Assembly (NCBI GenBank): GCA_963717125.1 | Contig: CAVQVG010000015.1 | Location: forward strand, 310,001-374,000 | Reading direction: 5' to 3' | DNA: 64,000 bases | From: RYN-230 sp963717125 | Lineage (GTDB): Bacteria; Actinomycetota; Actinomycetes; Streptosporangiales; Streptosporangiaceae | Shown: piece after piece, positions 34,449 to 43,509 of the stretch | Position numbering within the stretch: position 1 is the first letter of the stretch | Layout: every line of letters starts with the position of its first letter | Made by a program: the position numbers and the translations under genes | The notes under the pieces: model-generated | Told to the model about the DNA's origin: nothing | Databases searched by the model: none | Seen by the model: only the letters and a program-made list of their open reading frames with translations

Positions 34449-35128
34449 GGATCCTGGTCGTCGAAGACATGCACGGCCTGGCCGACGACATCGCCGAAGG
34501 ACTTCGCGACGAGGGCTTCGCCGTCAACGTCGCCTACGACGGACTCGACGCCGCAACCAAGCTCGACACCAACGCCTACCAGGTCGTCGTTCTCGACCGC
34601 GACCTGCCCGGCATCCACGGCGACACCCTCTGCCGGATGATCACCGAAAACGACCGGACCGCTATGACTCTCATGCTCACCGCCGCCGGCACCCCCGACG
34701 ATCGCATCAGCGGGCTCGGCCTCGGCGCCGACGACTACCTGACCAAACCCTTCCACTTCACCGAACTCGTGCTCCGCATCCGCGCCCTGGCCCGCCGCCA
34801 GCCCACCGCCCGGCCCCGCATCTACCACGCCGCTGGCCTCACCCTCGACCCGCAACGCCACATCGCCACCCGCAACGGCCGGCCCCTCGACCTGTCCGTC
34901 AAAGAGTTCGGCGTCCTCGAAGCCCTGCTCCGCGCCGCGCCCGCCTTCCTCAGCACTGAAGAGCTGCTCGAACAGGTCTGGGACGAAAACACCGACCCCT
35001 TCACCAACACCGTCTTCAACACCCTCAGCCGGCTACGCCGCAAACTCGGCAACCCCTCCCTCATCGAAACCCGGCCCGGCGTCGGTTACCGCATCACCAA
35101 CCCTTGCCGAAACACCGCGGTGACGTAA
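34445..35128 (+). CDS. OmpR/PhoB-family response regulator
   Basis: 227 aa. The receiver domain has the acidic pair ED (7-8), phosphoacceptor Asp51 in VVVLDRDLPG, Thr in LMLTAAG and Lys in YLTKPF. The C-terminal winged helix (LDLSVKEFGVLEALL to NTLSRLRRKLGNPSLIETRPGVGYRI) binds direct repeats. It is cognate to the kinase by overlap. It probably regulates its own promoter and the divergent MacB-type operon through the repeats at 33127-33148. Confidence 0.94.
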   Translation: MRILVVEDMHGLADDIAEGLRDEGFAVNVAYDGLDAATKLDTNAYQVVVLDRDLPGIHGDTLCRMITENDRTAMTLMLTAAGTPDDRISGLGLGADDYLTKPFHFTELVLRIRALARRQPTARPRIYHAAGLTLDPQRHIATRNGRPLDLSVKEFGVLEALLRAAPAFLSTEELLEQVWDENTDPFTNTVFNTLSRLRRKLGNPSLIETRPGVGYRITNPCRNTAVT

Positions 35129-35383
35129 TGAACGCACGCAGGGAGCGGGGCAGTCAGCCTCGAGACTAGGCGTCCATAACGACACGGCGCCACCGAGCCG
35201 AGTCGGAAGGCATCGCCGGGGAGGGCCCACGGCCGGAGCGCGTGATAGGCCCTGGCCAGGGGACTGGTTTACGCTGATCAAGGCCAAGGTCATGGAACGC
35301 CACCAGATATGACCACGCGGTGTCACTGACCTTCCGCTGATCGGCCCAGCTAGGCAGCGGTGACGAAAACGACTGAGGGCGTC

Positions 35384-36874
35384 ATGGAAGAGCGTTCGCA
35401 CCCGGCTCAGACCTCGCGGCCCGGAACCACGCACGCGGCGGCCTCCACCTTCGCGTCCGCATGGAGGCGGGCCCACCTGACCGTGGATGAGCGGGTGGCC
35501 AGAGGCCGGGCCGCCCGCCAGCAGGCCCCAAGGTCGAGTCACGGGCGGTGGGCACCTGCACCGGACCGCCCGGATCCGATCGCGCTGCTCGAAGAGCAGG
35601 CGGCGAGCAGGGTCCCCAGCCTGGTCCCCATCCGGTACGGGCGGATGGTGGTCTCCCCCTTCACCTTCTACCGGGGCGCCGCGCTGATCATGGCGGCCGA
35701 TCTGGCGGCGACCCCTCAGTCCGGGGTCACCGTGCAATTGTGCGGTGACGCGCATCTGTCGAATTTCGGCCTGTTCGGCTCGCCCGAGCGGCGGATGCTG
35801 TTCGACATCAACGATTTCGATGAGACCCTCCCCGGCCCGTGGGAGTGGGACGTCAAGCGCCTGGCGGCCAGTTTCGAGGTGATGGGACGCGACCGCGGCT
35901 TCAGCCGCGCCGACCGCCGGGGCATTGTCATGGCCGGGGTCAAGGAATACCGGGACCGCATGCGCGAGGCGGCCGGGATGCGCTCCCTGGATGCGTGGTA
36001 CGAGCATCTGGAGGCCGGGATGCTGCTCAAACTGGTCCACAAGGAGGTGCGCGTCAAACGGGTCAGCAAGAAAGAGGCGCGGGCGACCGAGGAGATGGTG
36101 GCCAAGGCGCGTACCCGTGACAGCACACGGGTGTTCGCAAGGCGGGCGGACGAGGTCGACGGTGAACCGCGGATCGTCGCCGACCCGCCGCTCATCATCC
36201 CGATCGAGGACCTGATCCAGCCCGGGTCGGAATGGGAGAACCCCGCGCCGCTGATCAAGAGCCTGCTCGCCTCGTACCGGCGCACGCTCGGGCGCCAGCA
36301 CCACCCGGTCGAGGAGTACCGCTATGCCCACGCGGCCTACAAGATGGTGGGCGTGGGCAGCGTCGGCACCCGCTGCTACATCATGCTGATGCTCGGCCGC
36401 GACGACAACGACCCCTTGTTCTTGCAGGTCAAGGAGGCGCAAGCGTCTGTCCTCGAACGCTTCCTGGGGGCGAGCGCCTACACCCACCATGGCGAGCGGG
36501 TGGTGGCCGGGCAGCGCCTGATGCAGGCCGCGACCGACATCTTCCTGGGCTGGCAGCGCATCAGGGGCATGGACGGTGTGACCCGCGACTACTACGTGCG
36601 CCAATTCCAGGACTGGAAGGGCAGCGCGGACGTGGATACCATGCTCCCGCCCGGGGCCACCCTGTATTCGCGTATCTGCGGAGCGACCCTGGCCCGGGCC
36701 CACGCCCGCTGGGGCGACCGCATCGCTATCGCCTCCTACCTCGGTAAGGGAGATACTTTCGACCGCGCGATCGCGGACTTCTCGGCCGCGTACGCTGACC
36801 AGAACGAGCAGGATTATGCCGCGTTCAGGGCAGCCGTTGACTCGGGTCGGCTGACCGCCCAAACCGGGCTGTAG
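35384..36874 (+). CDS. DUF2252 protein (kinase-like fold, unknown function)
   Basis: 496 aa from ATG 35384, preceded by GAGGGCG; GTG 35360 is an alternative. It is full length for DUF2252. Diagnostic segments are SFTFYRG-like PFTFYRGAALIMAADL, VQLCGDAHLSNFGLF, DINDFDETLPGPWEWDVKRLAAS and LQVKEAQASVLERFLG. The GDAHLxNFG and DxNDFD motifs resemble the catalytic and metal loops of aminoglycoside-phosphotransferase-like kinases. A small-molecule kinase role is plausible but unproven. It appears to be a single gene, with about 230 bp of upstream sequence in which I see nothing definite. Confidence 0.9.
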   Translation: MEERSHPAQTSRPGTTHAAASTFASAWRRAHLTVDERVARGRAARQQAPRSSHGRWAPAPDRPDPIALLEEQAASRVPSLVPIRYGRMVVSPFTFYRGAALIMAADLAATPQSGVTVQLCGDAHLSNFGLFGSPERRMLFDINDFDETLPGPWEWDVKRLAASFEVMGRDRGFSRADRRGIVMAGVKEYRDRMREAAGMRSLDAWYEHLEAGMLLKLVHKEVRVKRVSKKEARATEEMVAKARTRDSTRVFARRADEVDGEPRIVADPPLIIPIEDLIQPGSEWENPAPLIKSLLASYRRTLGRQHHPVEEYRYAHAAYKMVGVGSVGTRCYIMLMLGRDDNDPLFLQVKEAQASVLERFLGASAYTHHGERVVAGQRLMQAATDIFLGWQRIRGMDGVTRDYYVRQFQDWKGSADVDTMLPPGATLYSRICGATLARAHARWGDRIAIASYLGKGDTFDRAIADFSAAYADQNEQDYAAFRAAVDSGRLTAQTGL

Positions 36875-37093
36875 CCGGGACGCCGGCCGGAGCACCTGCT
36901 CACGGCCACCGGTGCACTAACTGTCTGTGGCTGTGCTCGCCGGGTAGCCCGCATGCCTTGTACCTAAATTTAGCGCCAGCTCCGCGACCACGAACAGCGC
37001 CTGCTGATGGCGACCGCGTCGCTGGCGTCTGTGCTCAGGGACCTGGACCTGAACCAGAAGGCCCCCGGGGGAGCAAGGCGGTCGCGGCCAGAT

Positions 37094-37111
37094 TTGGACC
37101 GTTGGGTCCAT
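37094..37111. promoter_or_regulatory. TetR operator copy 1
   Basis: TTGGACC-GTTG-GGTCCAT, an inverted repeat with 6-bp arms, lies 20 bp before the chosen TetR start. It matches the palindrome at 37730 in layout and sequence. Confidence 0.65.
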
Positions 37112-37130
37112 AATGGGGTACCGTTGCCAC

Positions 37131-37715
37131 GTGGCACTTACTGCGAAGGGGCGGGCTACCAGGGAGCGCATCATCGAGGGCGCAGCGGAGTACCTGCGCG
37201 GCGACAGCCCTGGCGAGGTGACGCTGGACGACATCCGGGCCATCACCGGCACGAGCAAGAGCCAGATCTTCCACTACTTCCCGGCGGGCAAGGAGGAACT
37301 GCTGCTTGAGGCTGCGCGGTACGAATCTCAGCGCGTCCTCGACGACCAGCAGCCTCACCTCGGAAGCCTCACCTCCTGGGCCGCGTGGAATCGCTGGCGG
37401 GATGCCGTCGTGGCCCGTTACCGGGCACAAGGACGGAACTGCCCGCTTGGCGCGCTCATGGCCCAGGTCGGCAGCACGCCGGGCGCGGCCGAGGTCGTCA
37501 CTATTCTCCTAGCGCAGTGGCAGGCGCACCTCATCCAGGGCATCACCCAGATGCAGGCCGCGGGCCTCGTCCGCCCGGGGCTGGACTCCGCTCGGGTCTC
37601 GGCGGCCTTCATCGCGGGCATTCAGGGCGGCGTCCAGGTGCTTCGCTCGACCGGGAGCACGCGGCACCTCGAGGCGACGCTCGACGCGCTGATCGATCAC
37701 CTCCGCGGCGTATGA
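37131..37715 (+). CDS. TetR-family transcriptional regulator
   Basis: 194 aa from GTG 37131. An ATG at 37113 is open but sits against the operator, and the family usually starts close to ALTAKGRATRERIIEGAAEYL. The HTH is VTLDDIRAITGTSKSQIFHYFPAGKEELLLEA. The C-terminal part (NCPLGALMAQVGSTPGAAEVV, SAAFIAGIQGGVQVLRSTGS) is the TetR_C ligand domain seen in regulators of short-chain dehydrogenases. The SDR gene 56 bp downstream and the shared palindromes make it the local regulator. Confidence 0.92.
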   Translation: MALTAKGRATRERIIEGAAEYLRGDSPGEVTLDDIRAITGTSKSQIFHYFPAGKEELLLEAARYESQRVLDDQQPHLGSLTSWAAWNRWRDAVVARYRAQGRNCPLGALMAQVGSTPGAAEVVTILLAQWQAHLIQGITQMQAAGLVRPGLDSARVSAAFIAGIQGGVQVLRSTGSTRHLEATLDALIDHLRGV

Positions 37716-37729
37716 GACGCCAAAGAGAA

Positions 37730-37747
37730 TTGGACTTGCCAGTCCAA
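37730..37747. promoter_or_regulatory. TetR operator copy 2
   Basis: TTGGACTTGCCAGTCCAA is a perfect palindrome with 7-bp arms around TGCC, 24 bp before the SDR ATG. With copy 1 it defines TTGGAC(C/T)-N4-(A/G)GTCCA as the likely site. Confidence 0.75.
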
Positions 37748-37771
37748 AAATACGTTTCTAGCATCGCTGCC

Positions 37772-38557
37772 ATGACACGACGACTTGAGAACAAGACAGC
37801 CCTCGTCACGGGTTCCACGAGCAACATCGGCCGGGAGGTCGCCGTGGCGTTCGGCGGCGAAGGCGCGCACGTCATCGTTTCCGGGCGCAGCGACGCGCGG
37901 GGACAGGCGGTGGTCGCGCGCATTCGCGACGCGGGCGGCAAGGCGGACTACGTGCACGCCGACCTGGACGGCGCGGTCGCGAGCCGGGCGCTCGCCGAAG
38001 AGGCAGCAGGGCTGCTGGGCGGTCGCATTGACATCCTCGTGAACAACGCCGGTATCTTCCCTGGCCACACCACGCTGACGACCGACGAGGACACATTCGA
38101 CCGCGTCTACTCGGTCAACGTCAAGTCCGCGTTCTTCCTCACGCAGGCCGTCGCGCCCGAGATGATCCGCGCTGGCGGCGGGGCCATCATCAACCTCGGC
38201 TCGTGGGTCGCACGGCTCGGGCTGCCGGTCGGCGCGCTCTACAGCTCGACCAAGGGAGCAGTGGAAACCCTGACCCGGGCCTGGGCGGCCGAGTTCGGCC
38301 CCCTGGGCATCCGCGTCAATGCGATCTCGCCAGGGGTCATCCTGCCGCCGGACTGGGATCCGGACACCGAGTACCCCGGGGCGGTATTCATGCGCGGTGC
38401 CCCGGCGAGCGCGCCCGGTCACCCGGCTGCGATCGCCGCCGCGGCGGTCTATCTCGCCTCAGACGAGGCCGCCTTCGTCCACGGCGCGGTCCTCGACATC
38501 GACGGGGGCCGGGTGAACGTGCTCACATCCGCGGACGCCGCCGCCGTCCGTCCCTAA
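37772..38557 (+). CDS. Short-chain dehydrogenase/reductase under TetR control
   Basis: 261 aa. TGSTSNIGREVAVAF (cofactor loop), VSGRSDARG (Arg favouring NADP), NNAGIFPG, Ser in LGSWVARLG, and YSSTK supplying Tyr and Lys. HGAVLDIDGGRVNVL closes the fold. It probably reduces or oxidises an alcohol or ketone that is also, or resembles, the TetR ligand. The operator upstream would repress it until the ligand is present. Confidence 0.9.
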   Translation: MTRRLENKTALVTGSTSNIGREVAVAFGGEGAHVIVSGRSDARGQAVVARIRDAGGKADYVHADLDGAVASRALAEEAAGLLGGRIDILVNNAGIFPGHTTLTTDEDTFDRVYSVNVKSAFFLTQAVAPEMIRAGGGAIINLGSWVARLGLPVGALYSSTKGAVETLTRAWAAEFGPLGIRVNAISPGVILPPDWDPDTEYPGAVFMRGAPASAPGHPAAIAAAAVYLASDEAAFVHGAVLDIDGGRVNVLTSADAAAVRP

Positions 38558-38685
38558 CGGATTCCCCAGCCCGCCCGGGATGCCGAAGATGCGCGCCAGG
38601 CACATCGCGCGCATCGCGCGTCCGAGGACAATCCGAGACTGTGCTCGCAGGGCGCGCGCCAGACCGACGCCGAACAGAACCGCCC

Positions 38686-38885
38686 GCATTACGCCGACCC
38701 GATCAGCTGCCCGGTCCTGGCCGTCGGCGCGCAGGCCTATCTCGGGGACGAAGTATCCAAACAGCTCGCGCAAGTGGCCCGCGACGTCCGCGCGCCGTCA
38801 TCCCCGCGTCCGGTCACAACATCGCGCTGGAGAACCCAGCCGCCCTGGCCCAGGCCTACCTCGACGCGGGGTTACTGGCCGACGC
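38686..38885 (+). pseudogene. Alpha/beta-hydrolase C-terminal remnant
   Basis: HYADPISCPVLAVGAQAYLGDEVSKQLAQVARDVRA reads in one frame. After a one-base shift near 38795 it goes on as VIPASGHNIALENPAALAQAYLDAGLLA. Together these are the last strand, acid loop and His loop (SGHNIALENP) of an alpha/beta hydrolase. The rest is missing. It overlaps the end of the convergent DinB gene. Confidence 0.6.
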
Positions 38886-39468
38886 GGCCGTCGATCCGCT
38901 CACGGAGCAGGTCGGCATGGCCGAGGTGGCGGGCGTACTCCTCGACCATGTGGAGTATCACCTCGCGCAGCGCGACGGTGGTGCCGTCTTGCATGGGGCT
39001 GCGGATGGCGAGGTCGGGCGCGCCGGCGACGAACTGCTCCGCGAAAGCGACCTCCTCACGCCAGGCCCGCCAGGCGCCAGCCACCACCGCCGGATCAGCC
39101 ACCGCCCCTGCCCAGTCAGCGTCCTCGGCATCATCAGACCAGTACAGCGGCGGCGCGTCGGCCCGGGCCATCACCCGCCGGAACCAGTTGCGCTCCACGT
39201 CGGCCATATGGCGGACCAGGCCGAGCAGGGACATGGTGGAGGGCGGCACCGAGCGCCGGGCCAGCTGCTCCGCGTCGAGGCCGGCGCACTTCAGTTCCAG
39301 CGCCAGCCGGTAGGCGCGCAGGTAGTCCAGCAGCGTCGCCCGCTCGCCGTCCAGCTCTGCGCCTGCCGCGAACCTCGGGTCCTGCGCCGGATCCATCCAC
39401 ATGTTGGACTTCGGGCCAACCGCGTTCCAGCGTCCGGGTACCGCGTCCCCCGTGCTCTGCTGCGTCAC
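38872..39468 (-). CDS. DinB/DUF664-family protein
   Basis: 198 aa. ERATLLDYLRAYRLALELKCAGLDAEQLARRSVPPSTMSLLGLVRHMADVERNWFRRV is the first half of the four-helix DinB fold, with His in RHMADVE. The second half ends with ILHMVEEYARHLGHADLLRERIDG, whose histidines complete the metal site. Members act as metal-dependent thiol (mycothiol or bacillithiol) transferases or unknown enzymes. It is a single gene on the minus strand. Confidence 0.88.
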   Translation of the reverse strand: MTQQSTGDAVPGRWNAVGPKSNMWMDPAQDPRFAAGAELDGERATLLDYLRAYRLALELKCAGLDAEQLARRSVPPSTMSLLGLVRHMADVERNWFRRVMARADAPPLYWSDDAEDADWAGAVADPAVVAGAWRAWREEVAFAEQFVAGAPDLAIRSPMQDGTTVALREVILHMVEEYARHLGHADLLRERIDGRVGQ

Positions 39469-39509
39469 GGCGACCAGCCTGTCATCCCGTGCCCGGGGTG
39501 GCCAGCAGA

Positions 39510-39590
39510 ATGACCCCGCAAGACAAACCCGGGTTCTGGCGCTGGTCCGCGTGCCGGGACCGGGGAGACTATCAGCGCGGATACCTGTAA
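39510..39590 (+). CDS. Possible 26-residue Trp/Arg-rich small ORF
   Basis: ATG 39510 to TAA 39588 encodes 26 residues (MTPQDKPGFWRWSACRDRGD, then YQRGYL). It lies between the DinB promoter and the gene at 39649. The codons are natural but no strong ribosome site is seen (only GGGGTGG 10 bp upstream). It may be a real small protein or the tail of a lost gene. Confidence 0.25.
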   Translation: MTPQDKPGFWRWSACRDRGDYQRGYL

Positions 39591-39648
39591 TGGCTCACCG
39601 CTATGCTCATGAATCGCTGACTCGGAGGCCGCGCGACAAGGAGACGCG

Positions 39649-40566
39649 ATGCCAGAAGGACTGCCCGGCGACCAGCCGCAGACCAGCGCGTGCCCCGGCT
39701 GCGATGAGGTTGTAATCCACAATGACCCAGAGAACACTCGGTCGTACCACTCGGCCGGTTGGCGCGCGCCAGAAGACCATGGCGGCACGGACGCTGGCAG
39801 GGACCCCGGCGATTTAGAGTTCTGGAAGCCCGGCAGTGACGAAGCGGACGGCTTCTGGGACGGCGGCAAGGACTCGCCCCGCAGAGGCACCAGGTCACCC
39901 GGGCGTGACCTCTCCCCCGCGAGCCAGCCGTCCCTGCTCATGCGCTCCCGCAGGGTAACCATCGCCATCGCCCTCGCCATCGCCGCCGGCGAGGTCGCAC
40001 TGGGCCTGATCTTCACCCAGCCAGGCACGCGCCATCCGCTGGCCTCCAATGCACAGCTGCACCCACCGGCCCCGTCATCTGCATCGTCGCCGCCATCGCC
40101 CAAGCCCTCGCGGTCACCCAAGCAGCCTGGCCTGGTCCCGCGCGGCCTGATCAGCTTCGAGGGCGGCGCTGACGGGTGGAAACCGTTGTTCGGCAGCATC
40201 CGCTCATCGCAGACCACCCAGGTCGCCTACAACGGCACCCATTCGCTGCTGATCACCACGCGAAGCACCTACAGCGCCGTCGGCGTGGAAAACGGCTTGG
40301 CGGACCTCCGGCCTGGCGACAAGATCACGTTCCATATCTACTCCGACGGCCAGAACGGCGGCAGCGTGTTGCCGTTCGCAGAGCGGTGGAATCAACCCGA
40401 GGACTTGGCGGACAAGGTCCAGCTCCCGTCCCATCCCGGCTGGTTTACCCTGACTTGGGTTGTTCCCCCCGTCTCCGAGGTCAACGCGATCGGCCTCCAG
40501 GTCGTCCATCACGGCAGCGGCCAGCTCACCCTGGCCATCGACGCCTTGACCTGGCCCGGCTCCTGA
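39649..40566 (+). CDS. Membrane-anchored protein with outside jelly-roll-like domain
   Basis: 305 aa, ATG with AAGGAGACG upstream. A zinc-ribbon-like CPGC and polar linker occupy about 1-97, then a single TM near 103-122 (VTIAIALAIAAGEVALGLIF). A Pro/Ser-rich stalk (about 130-160) precedes a beta-rich domain: GLISFEGGADGWKPLFGSIRSSQTTQVAYNG, THSLLITTRSTYSAVGVENGL and GSGQLTLAIDALTW, like a CBM/galactose-binding fold. It may bind wall or environmental glycans. No catalytic domain is attached. Confidence 0.65.
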   Translation: MPEGLPGDQPQTSACPGCDEVVIHNDPENTRSYHSAGWRAPEDHGGTDAGRDPGDLEFWKPGSDEADGFWDGGKDSPRRGTRSPGRDLSPASQPSLLMRSRRVTIAIALAIAAGEVALGLIFTQPGTRHPLASNAQLHPPAPSSASSPPSPKPSRSPKQPGLVPRGLISFEGGADGWKPLFGSIRSSQTTQVAYNGTHSLLITTRSTYSAVGVENGLADLRPGDKITFHIYSDGQNGGSVLPFAERWNQPEDLADKVQLPSHPGWFTLTWVVPPVSEVNAIGLQVVHHGSGQLTLAIDALTWPGS

Positions 40567-40668
40567 CCATACTGGTGGGCGGAGCGCGAGCGCAGGCGGG
40601 CATGCCGGTACCGGCATGGTGCCGGACCGGCCATCCCAACTGCCAGGCGATCTTGCCCGCCCATGCCC

Positions 40669-40785
40669 TCAGCCGAGGTTGACATGGACGTGCTTCGCCT
40701 GGGTGTAGGACTCGAGTTCGTCGATGTCCTCCTCGCGGCCCAGGCCGCTGTCCTTCACCCCGCCGACTTGCACGGCCACTGAGGC
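40669..40785 (-). pseudogene. Aldehyde dehydrogenase C-terminal remnant
   Basis: Read leftward it gives VGGVKDSGLGREEDIDELESYTQAKHVHVNLG and a stop, cut here as VGGVKDSGLGREEDI and ELESYTQAKHVHVNLG. This is the standard end of NAD-dependent aldehyde dehydrogenases, where GGxKxSGxGRE binds near the active site. Nothing upstream of VAVQ belongs to the family, so only about 37 codons survive. Confidence 0.75.
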
Positions 40786-40923
40786 CCGCGCCGCCCCCCT
40801 GTTTCAGGGCTTTATTTAAAAGTCGTAAAAACACTAATCCAGATCTTGGAGCTCCGTCGCCCCTAAGAGATGCTGTCGGACGGAGCACGGCAGCAGCGGT
40901 GCTACTGGCAGAAACGGACCGCG

Positions 40924-42826
40924 ATGAACCTGAGACACCCACAGACCACCAGTCACGTGCGCCGCGGCGCAATACTGATGGCGGCGCTGCTCGCGGCGGC
41001 GGGGATGTCCGCCGCCCCGGCCTGGGCCGCCCCCAAGCGGACCGTCGCACCGGCCGCCCAGGCCAGCGTCGCCCCCGCCGTGCACCAGGCCGGTGAGCCC
41101 GGCCTTAGGCCCGAACGTTTACGTGTTCACTCCGAACATGCCGCAGAGCCAGATCCAGGCCACCGTGGACTCGATCGCGGACCAGCAGATCTCCAACCAG
41201 TTCGGCACCCAGCGGTACGCGCTGCTGTTCGAGCCGGGGACCTACGGCTCGGCAACGAACCCGCTGTCGTTCCAGGTGGGGTACTACACCGAGGTCGCCG
41301 GCCTGGGCGGCTCGCCCGGCGACGTCACTATCAACGGCTCGATCAATGTCTACAACCAGTGCTTCGCCGCCGATAACTGCATCGCGCTGGACAACTTCTG
41401 GCGCTCGATGTCCAACCTGACCATCAACGTCACCGGCCAGACGGGCTGCGAGGCCGGGACCGACTTCTGGGCCGTCTCCCAGGCCGCGCCGATGCGGCGG
41501 GTGAACGTCACCGGTGGCAACCTGTCCCTGATGGACTACTGCAACGGCAGCCCGGACTACGCCAGCGGCGGGTTCATCGCCGACTCGGCCTTCTCCGGCG
41601 GCACCGTCATCAACGGCTCGCAGCAGCAGTTCATCGTGCGCAACAGCAATCTGGACGGCTGGAGCAACGGCGTCTGGAACCAGGTCTTCTCCGGGGACAT
41701 CGGCGCCCCGCCGACCACGTTCCCGCCGGCGACCGTCAACGGCAACACGGTCGGCCCTTACACCACCCTGTCCACGAGCCCGGTGACCCAGGAGGAGCCG
41801 TTTCTGCAGACGGACGCGTCCGGGAACTACAGCGTGTTCGTGCCGGCCCTCGAGCACAACTCATCAGGCACCTCCTGGCAGGGCGGCCCCGCAGCGGGTA
41901 TGTCCGTTCCTATCAGCAAGTTCTTCATCGCCACGCCGTCCACGCCGGTGCTGGCCATCGACGCGGCGCTGGCCCTGGGCCGGAACCTGATCCTGACTCC
42001 GGGCGTCTACGATCTAAAGGCACCGATCGTGGTCAGCCGCGCGAACACGATCGTGCTCGGCCTGGGCTTTCCCACCCTGGTCCCGCAGAACGGCACCGCG
42101 GCCATGCAGGTGCTGGGCGTGCCCGGGGTCAAGCTCTCGGGCATGATCTTCGACGCGGGCCCGAAGAACTCCGCGGTGCTGCTCCAGGTGGGCGGTCCGC
42201 TGGCCGCCGCGACCGGCAGCGCGTCCAACCCGTCGCTGGTCCAAGACGTGTTCTTCCGTATCGGCGGCGCCACGGCCGGCTCGGCCACGGACAGCCTGGT
42301 GGTAAACAGCTCGCACGTCATCCTGGACGACATCTGGGCCTGGCGCGCGGATCACGGCGCGGGCGTGGGATGGACCAGCAACACGGCGGCCAACGGCCTG
42401 ACCGTCAACGGCAACGACGTCACCGCCTACGGCCTGGCCGTGGAGCACTATCAGAAGAACGAGGTGGTCTGGAACGGTCAAGGCGGCGAGGACATCTTCT
42501 TCCAGAACGAGATGCCCTACGACCCGCCCAGCCAGGCAGCCTGGATGTCCAGCTCCACGACGGACGGCTACCCGGCCTTCCTAATCTCCCCCAAGGTAAC
42601 CAGCTTCTCTGGCTACGGCCTGGGCAGCTACTGCTTCTTCGACCTAGGGATACCGATCCAGTCAGACACCGCGTTCTCGGTGCCTGACACCCCCGGGGTC
42701 CAGTTGCACGACCTGCTCACCCGGTTCCTGAACGGCTCGGGCAGCATCAATCACGTCGTCAACGGCACGGGCGCCGCGGTGGACACCGCCAACCCCGGCC
42801 CAAGCTACATGGTCAGTTACCCCTGA
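40924..42826 (+). pseudogene. Secreted beta-helix/glycosidase-like protein, frameshifted after the signal peptide
   Basis: ATG 40924 opens a clear signal peptide (GAILMAALLAAAGMSAAPAWA) in frame 1 that runs to about 41100. The mature protein (GPNVYVFTPNMPQSQIQATVDSIADQQI onward) is in frame 2. Skipping one base in GGCCTTAGGCCC (about 41102-41112) restores a protein of about 633 residues. It matches actinobacterial secreted proteins annotated as coagulation factor 5/8-type, with repeated beta-helix rungs (VNGNDVTAYGLAVEHYQKNEVVWNGQGG). A separate GTG at 41093 could still make the 577-residue part, but without an export signal. The lesion may be real or a base error. Confidence 0.75.
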
Positions 42827-42945
42827 CCAGCAAAGGCAAGGCCGGTCCGACCCCGAACCATTCAATCAGGAAACGCCAGAACAGCCCCGCAGCCTCATCG
42901 GCGGACGACGTGGTCGTCCAGATCGCCGAAGTCCCCGCCAGCCTC

Positions 42946-43422
42946 TCAGAGCCTTGAGTGATGCCCGACGATGAGTTGGAGGATGCGGGTGAGTTCCGCC
43001 CGGTCAACCTCTGACAGGGGGGCGAGGAGCTCTGCCTGCGCGTCCGCTATCAGTACGTCAAGGTGTTTCAGGTGGCGGCGCCCCTCGTCGGTGAGGGTGA
43101 TGGCGTTGCGGCGGCGGTCGGCCGGGTCGGGGGCTCGTACGACGAGCCCCCGCGCGGTGAGCTCGTTGATGGTCGCCACCAGGTCGCTGCGGTAGATGCC
43201 GGTTCGGTCGCTGAGTCCCGACTGGCTGTCCGGGCCGAACTCCTCCAGTGCCGCGAGAGTGGCGTAGTGCCACTTGCGCGAGTCCAAGGTCGCCAGCCTC
43301 TCTCCCACCTGCCGTTGCGCGTCGCCGGCTGCCAGGTTGAGCAAACGGCTGGGCAGCGCCCGTAGCCGCTCGGGTGCGTTCGCCTCGTCAGGGCTGTGCC
43401 CGCCTTCCATGCGCCCGATCAT
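42946..43422 (-). CDS. MarR-family transcriptional regulator
   Basis: 158 aa. The winged helix DSRKWHYATLAALEEFGPDSQSGLSDRTGIYRSDLVATINELTARGLVVRAPDPADRRRNAITLTDEG is shown here as segments: TGIYRSDLVATINEL (recognition helix) and DPADRRRNAITLT (wing with Asp-Arg). It is divergent from the epoxide hydrolase gene, and two palindromes lie in the 87 bp between, so it probably represses both. Confidence 0.92.
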   Translation of the reverse strand: MIGRMEGGHSPDEANAPERLRALPSRLLNLAAGDAQRQVGERLATLDSRKWHYATLAALEEFGPDSQSGLSDRTGIYRSDLVATINELTARGLVVRAPDPADRRRNAITLTDEGRRHLKHLDVLIADAQAELLAPLSEVDRAELTRILQLIVGHHSRL

Positions 43423-43431
43423 ACCTCTTGC

Positions 43432-43488
43432 GTTAGTCGCACTAACAGTCTAATTTCGTTAGTGCGACGAACGTTAGAGCCTCTAACG
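43432..43488. promoter_or_regulatory. MarR operator pair
   Basis: GTTAGTCGCACTAAC (43432-43446, 6-bp arms) and CGTTAGAGCCTCTAACG (43472-43488, 8-bp arms around one C), with a further CGTTAGTGCGACGAACG (43457-43473) between, share GTTAG/CTAAC half sites. The second ends 21 bp before the hydrolase ATG; the first starts 10 bp before the MarR ATG. Confidence 0.75.
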
Positions 43489-43509
43489 TCATGATCAGGG
43501 AGGTACCAC

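Noticed and set aside
35033..36895. Long minus-strand open frame (620 codons) opposite the DUF2252 gene
   Set aside because: The plus strand codes a full, motif-bearing DUF2252 protein; the antisense frame has no motifs.
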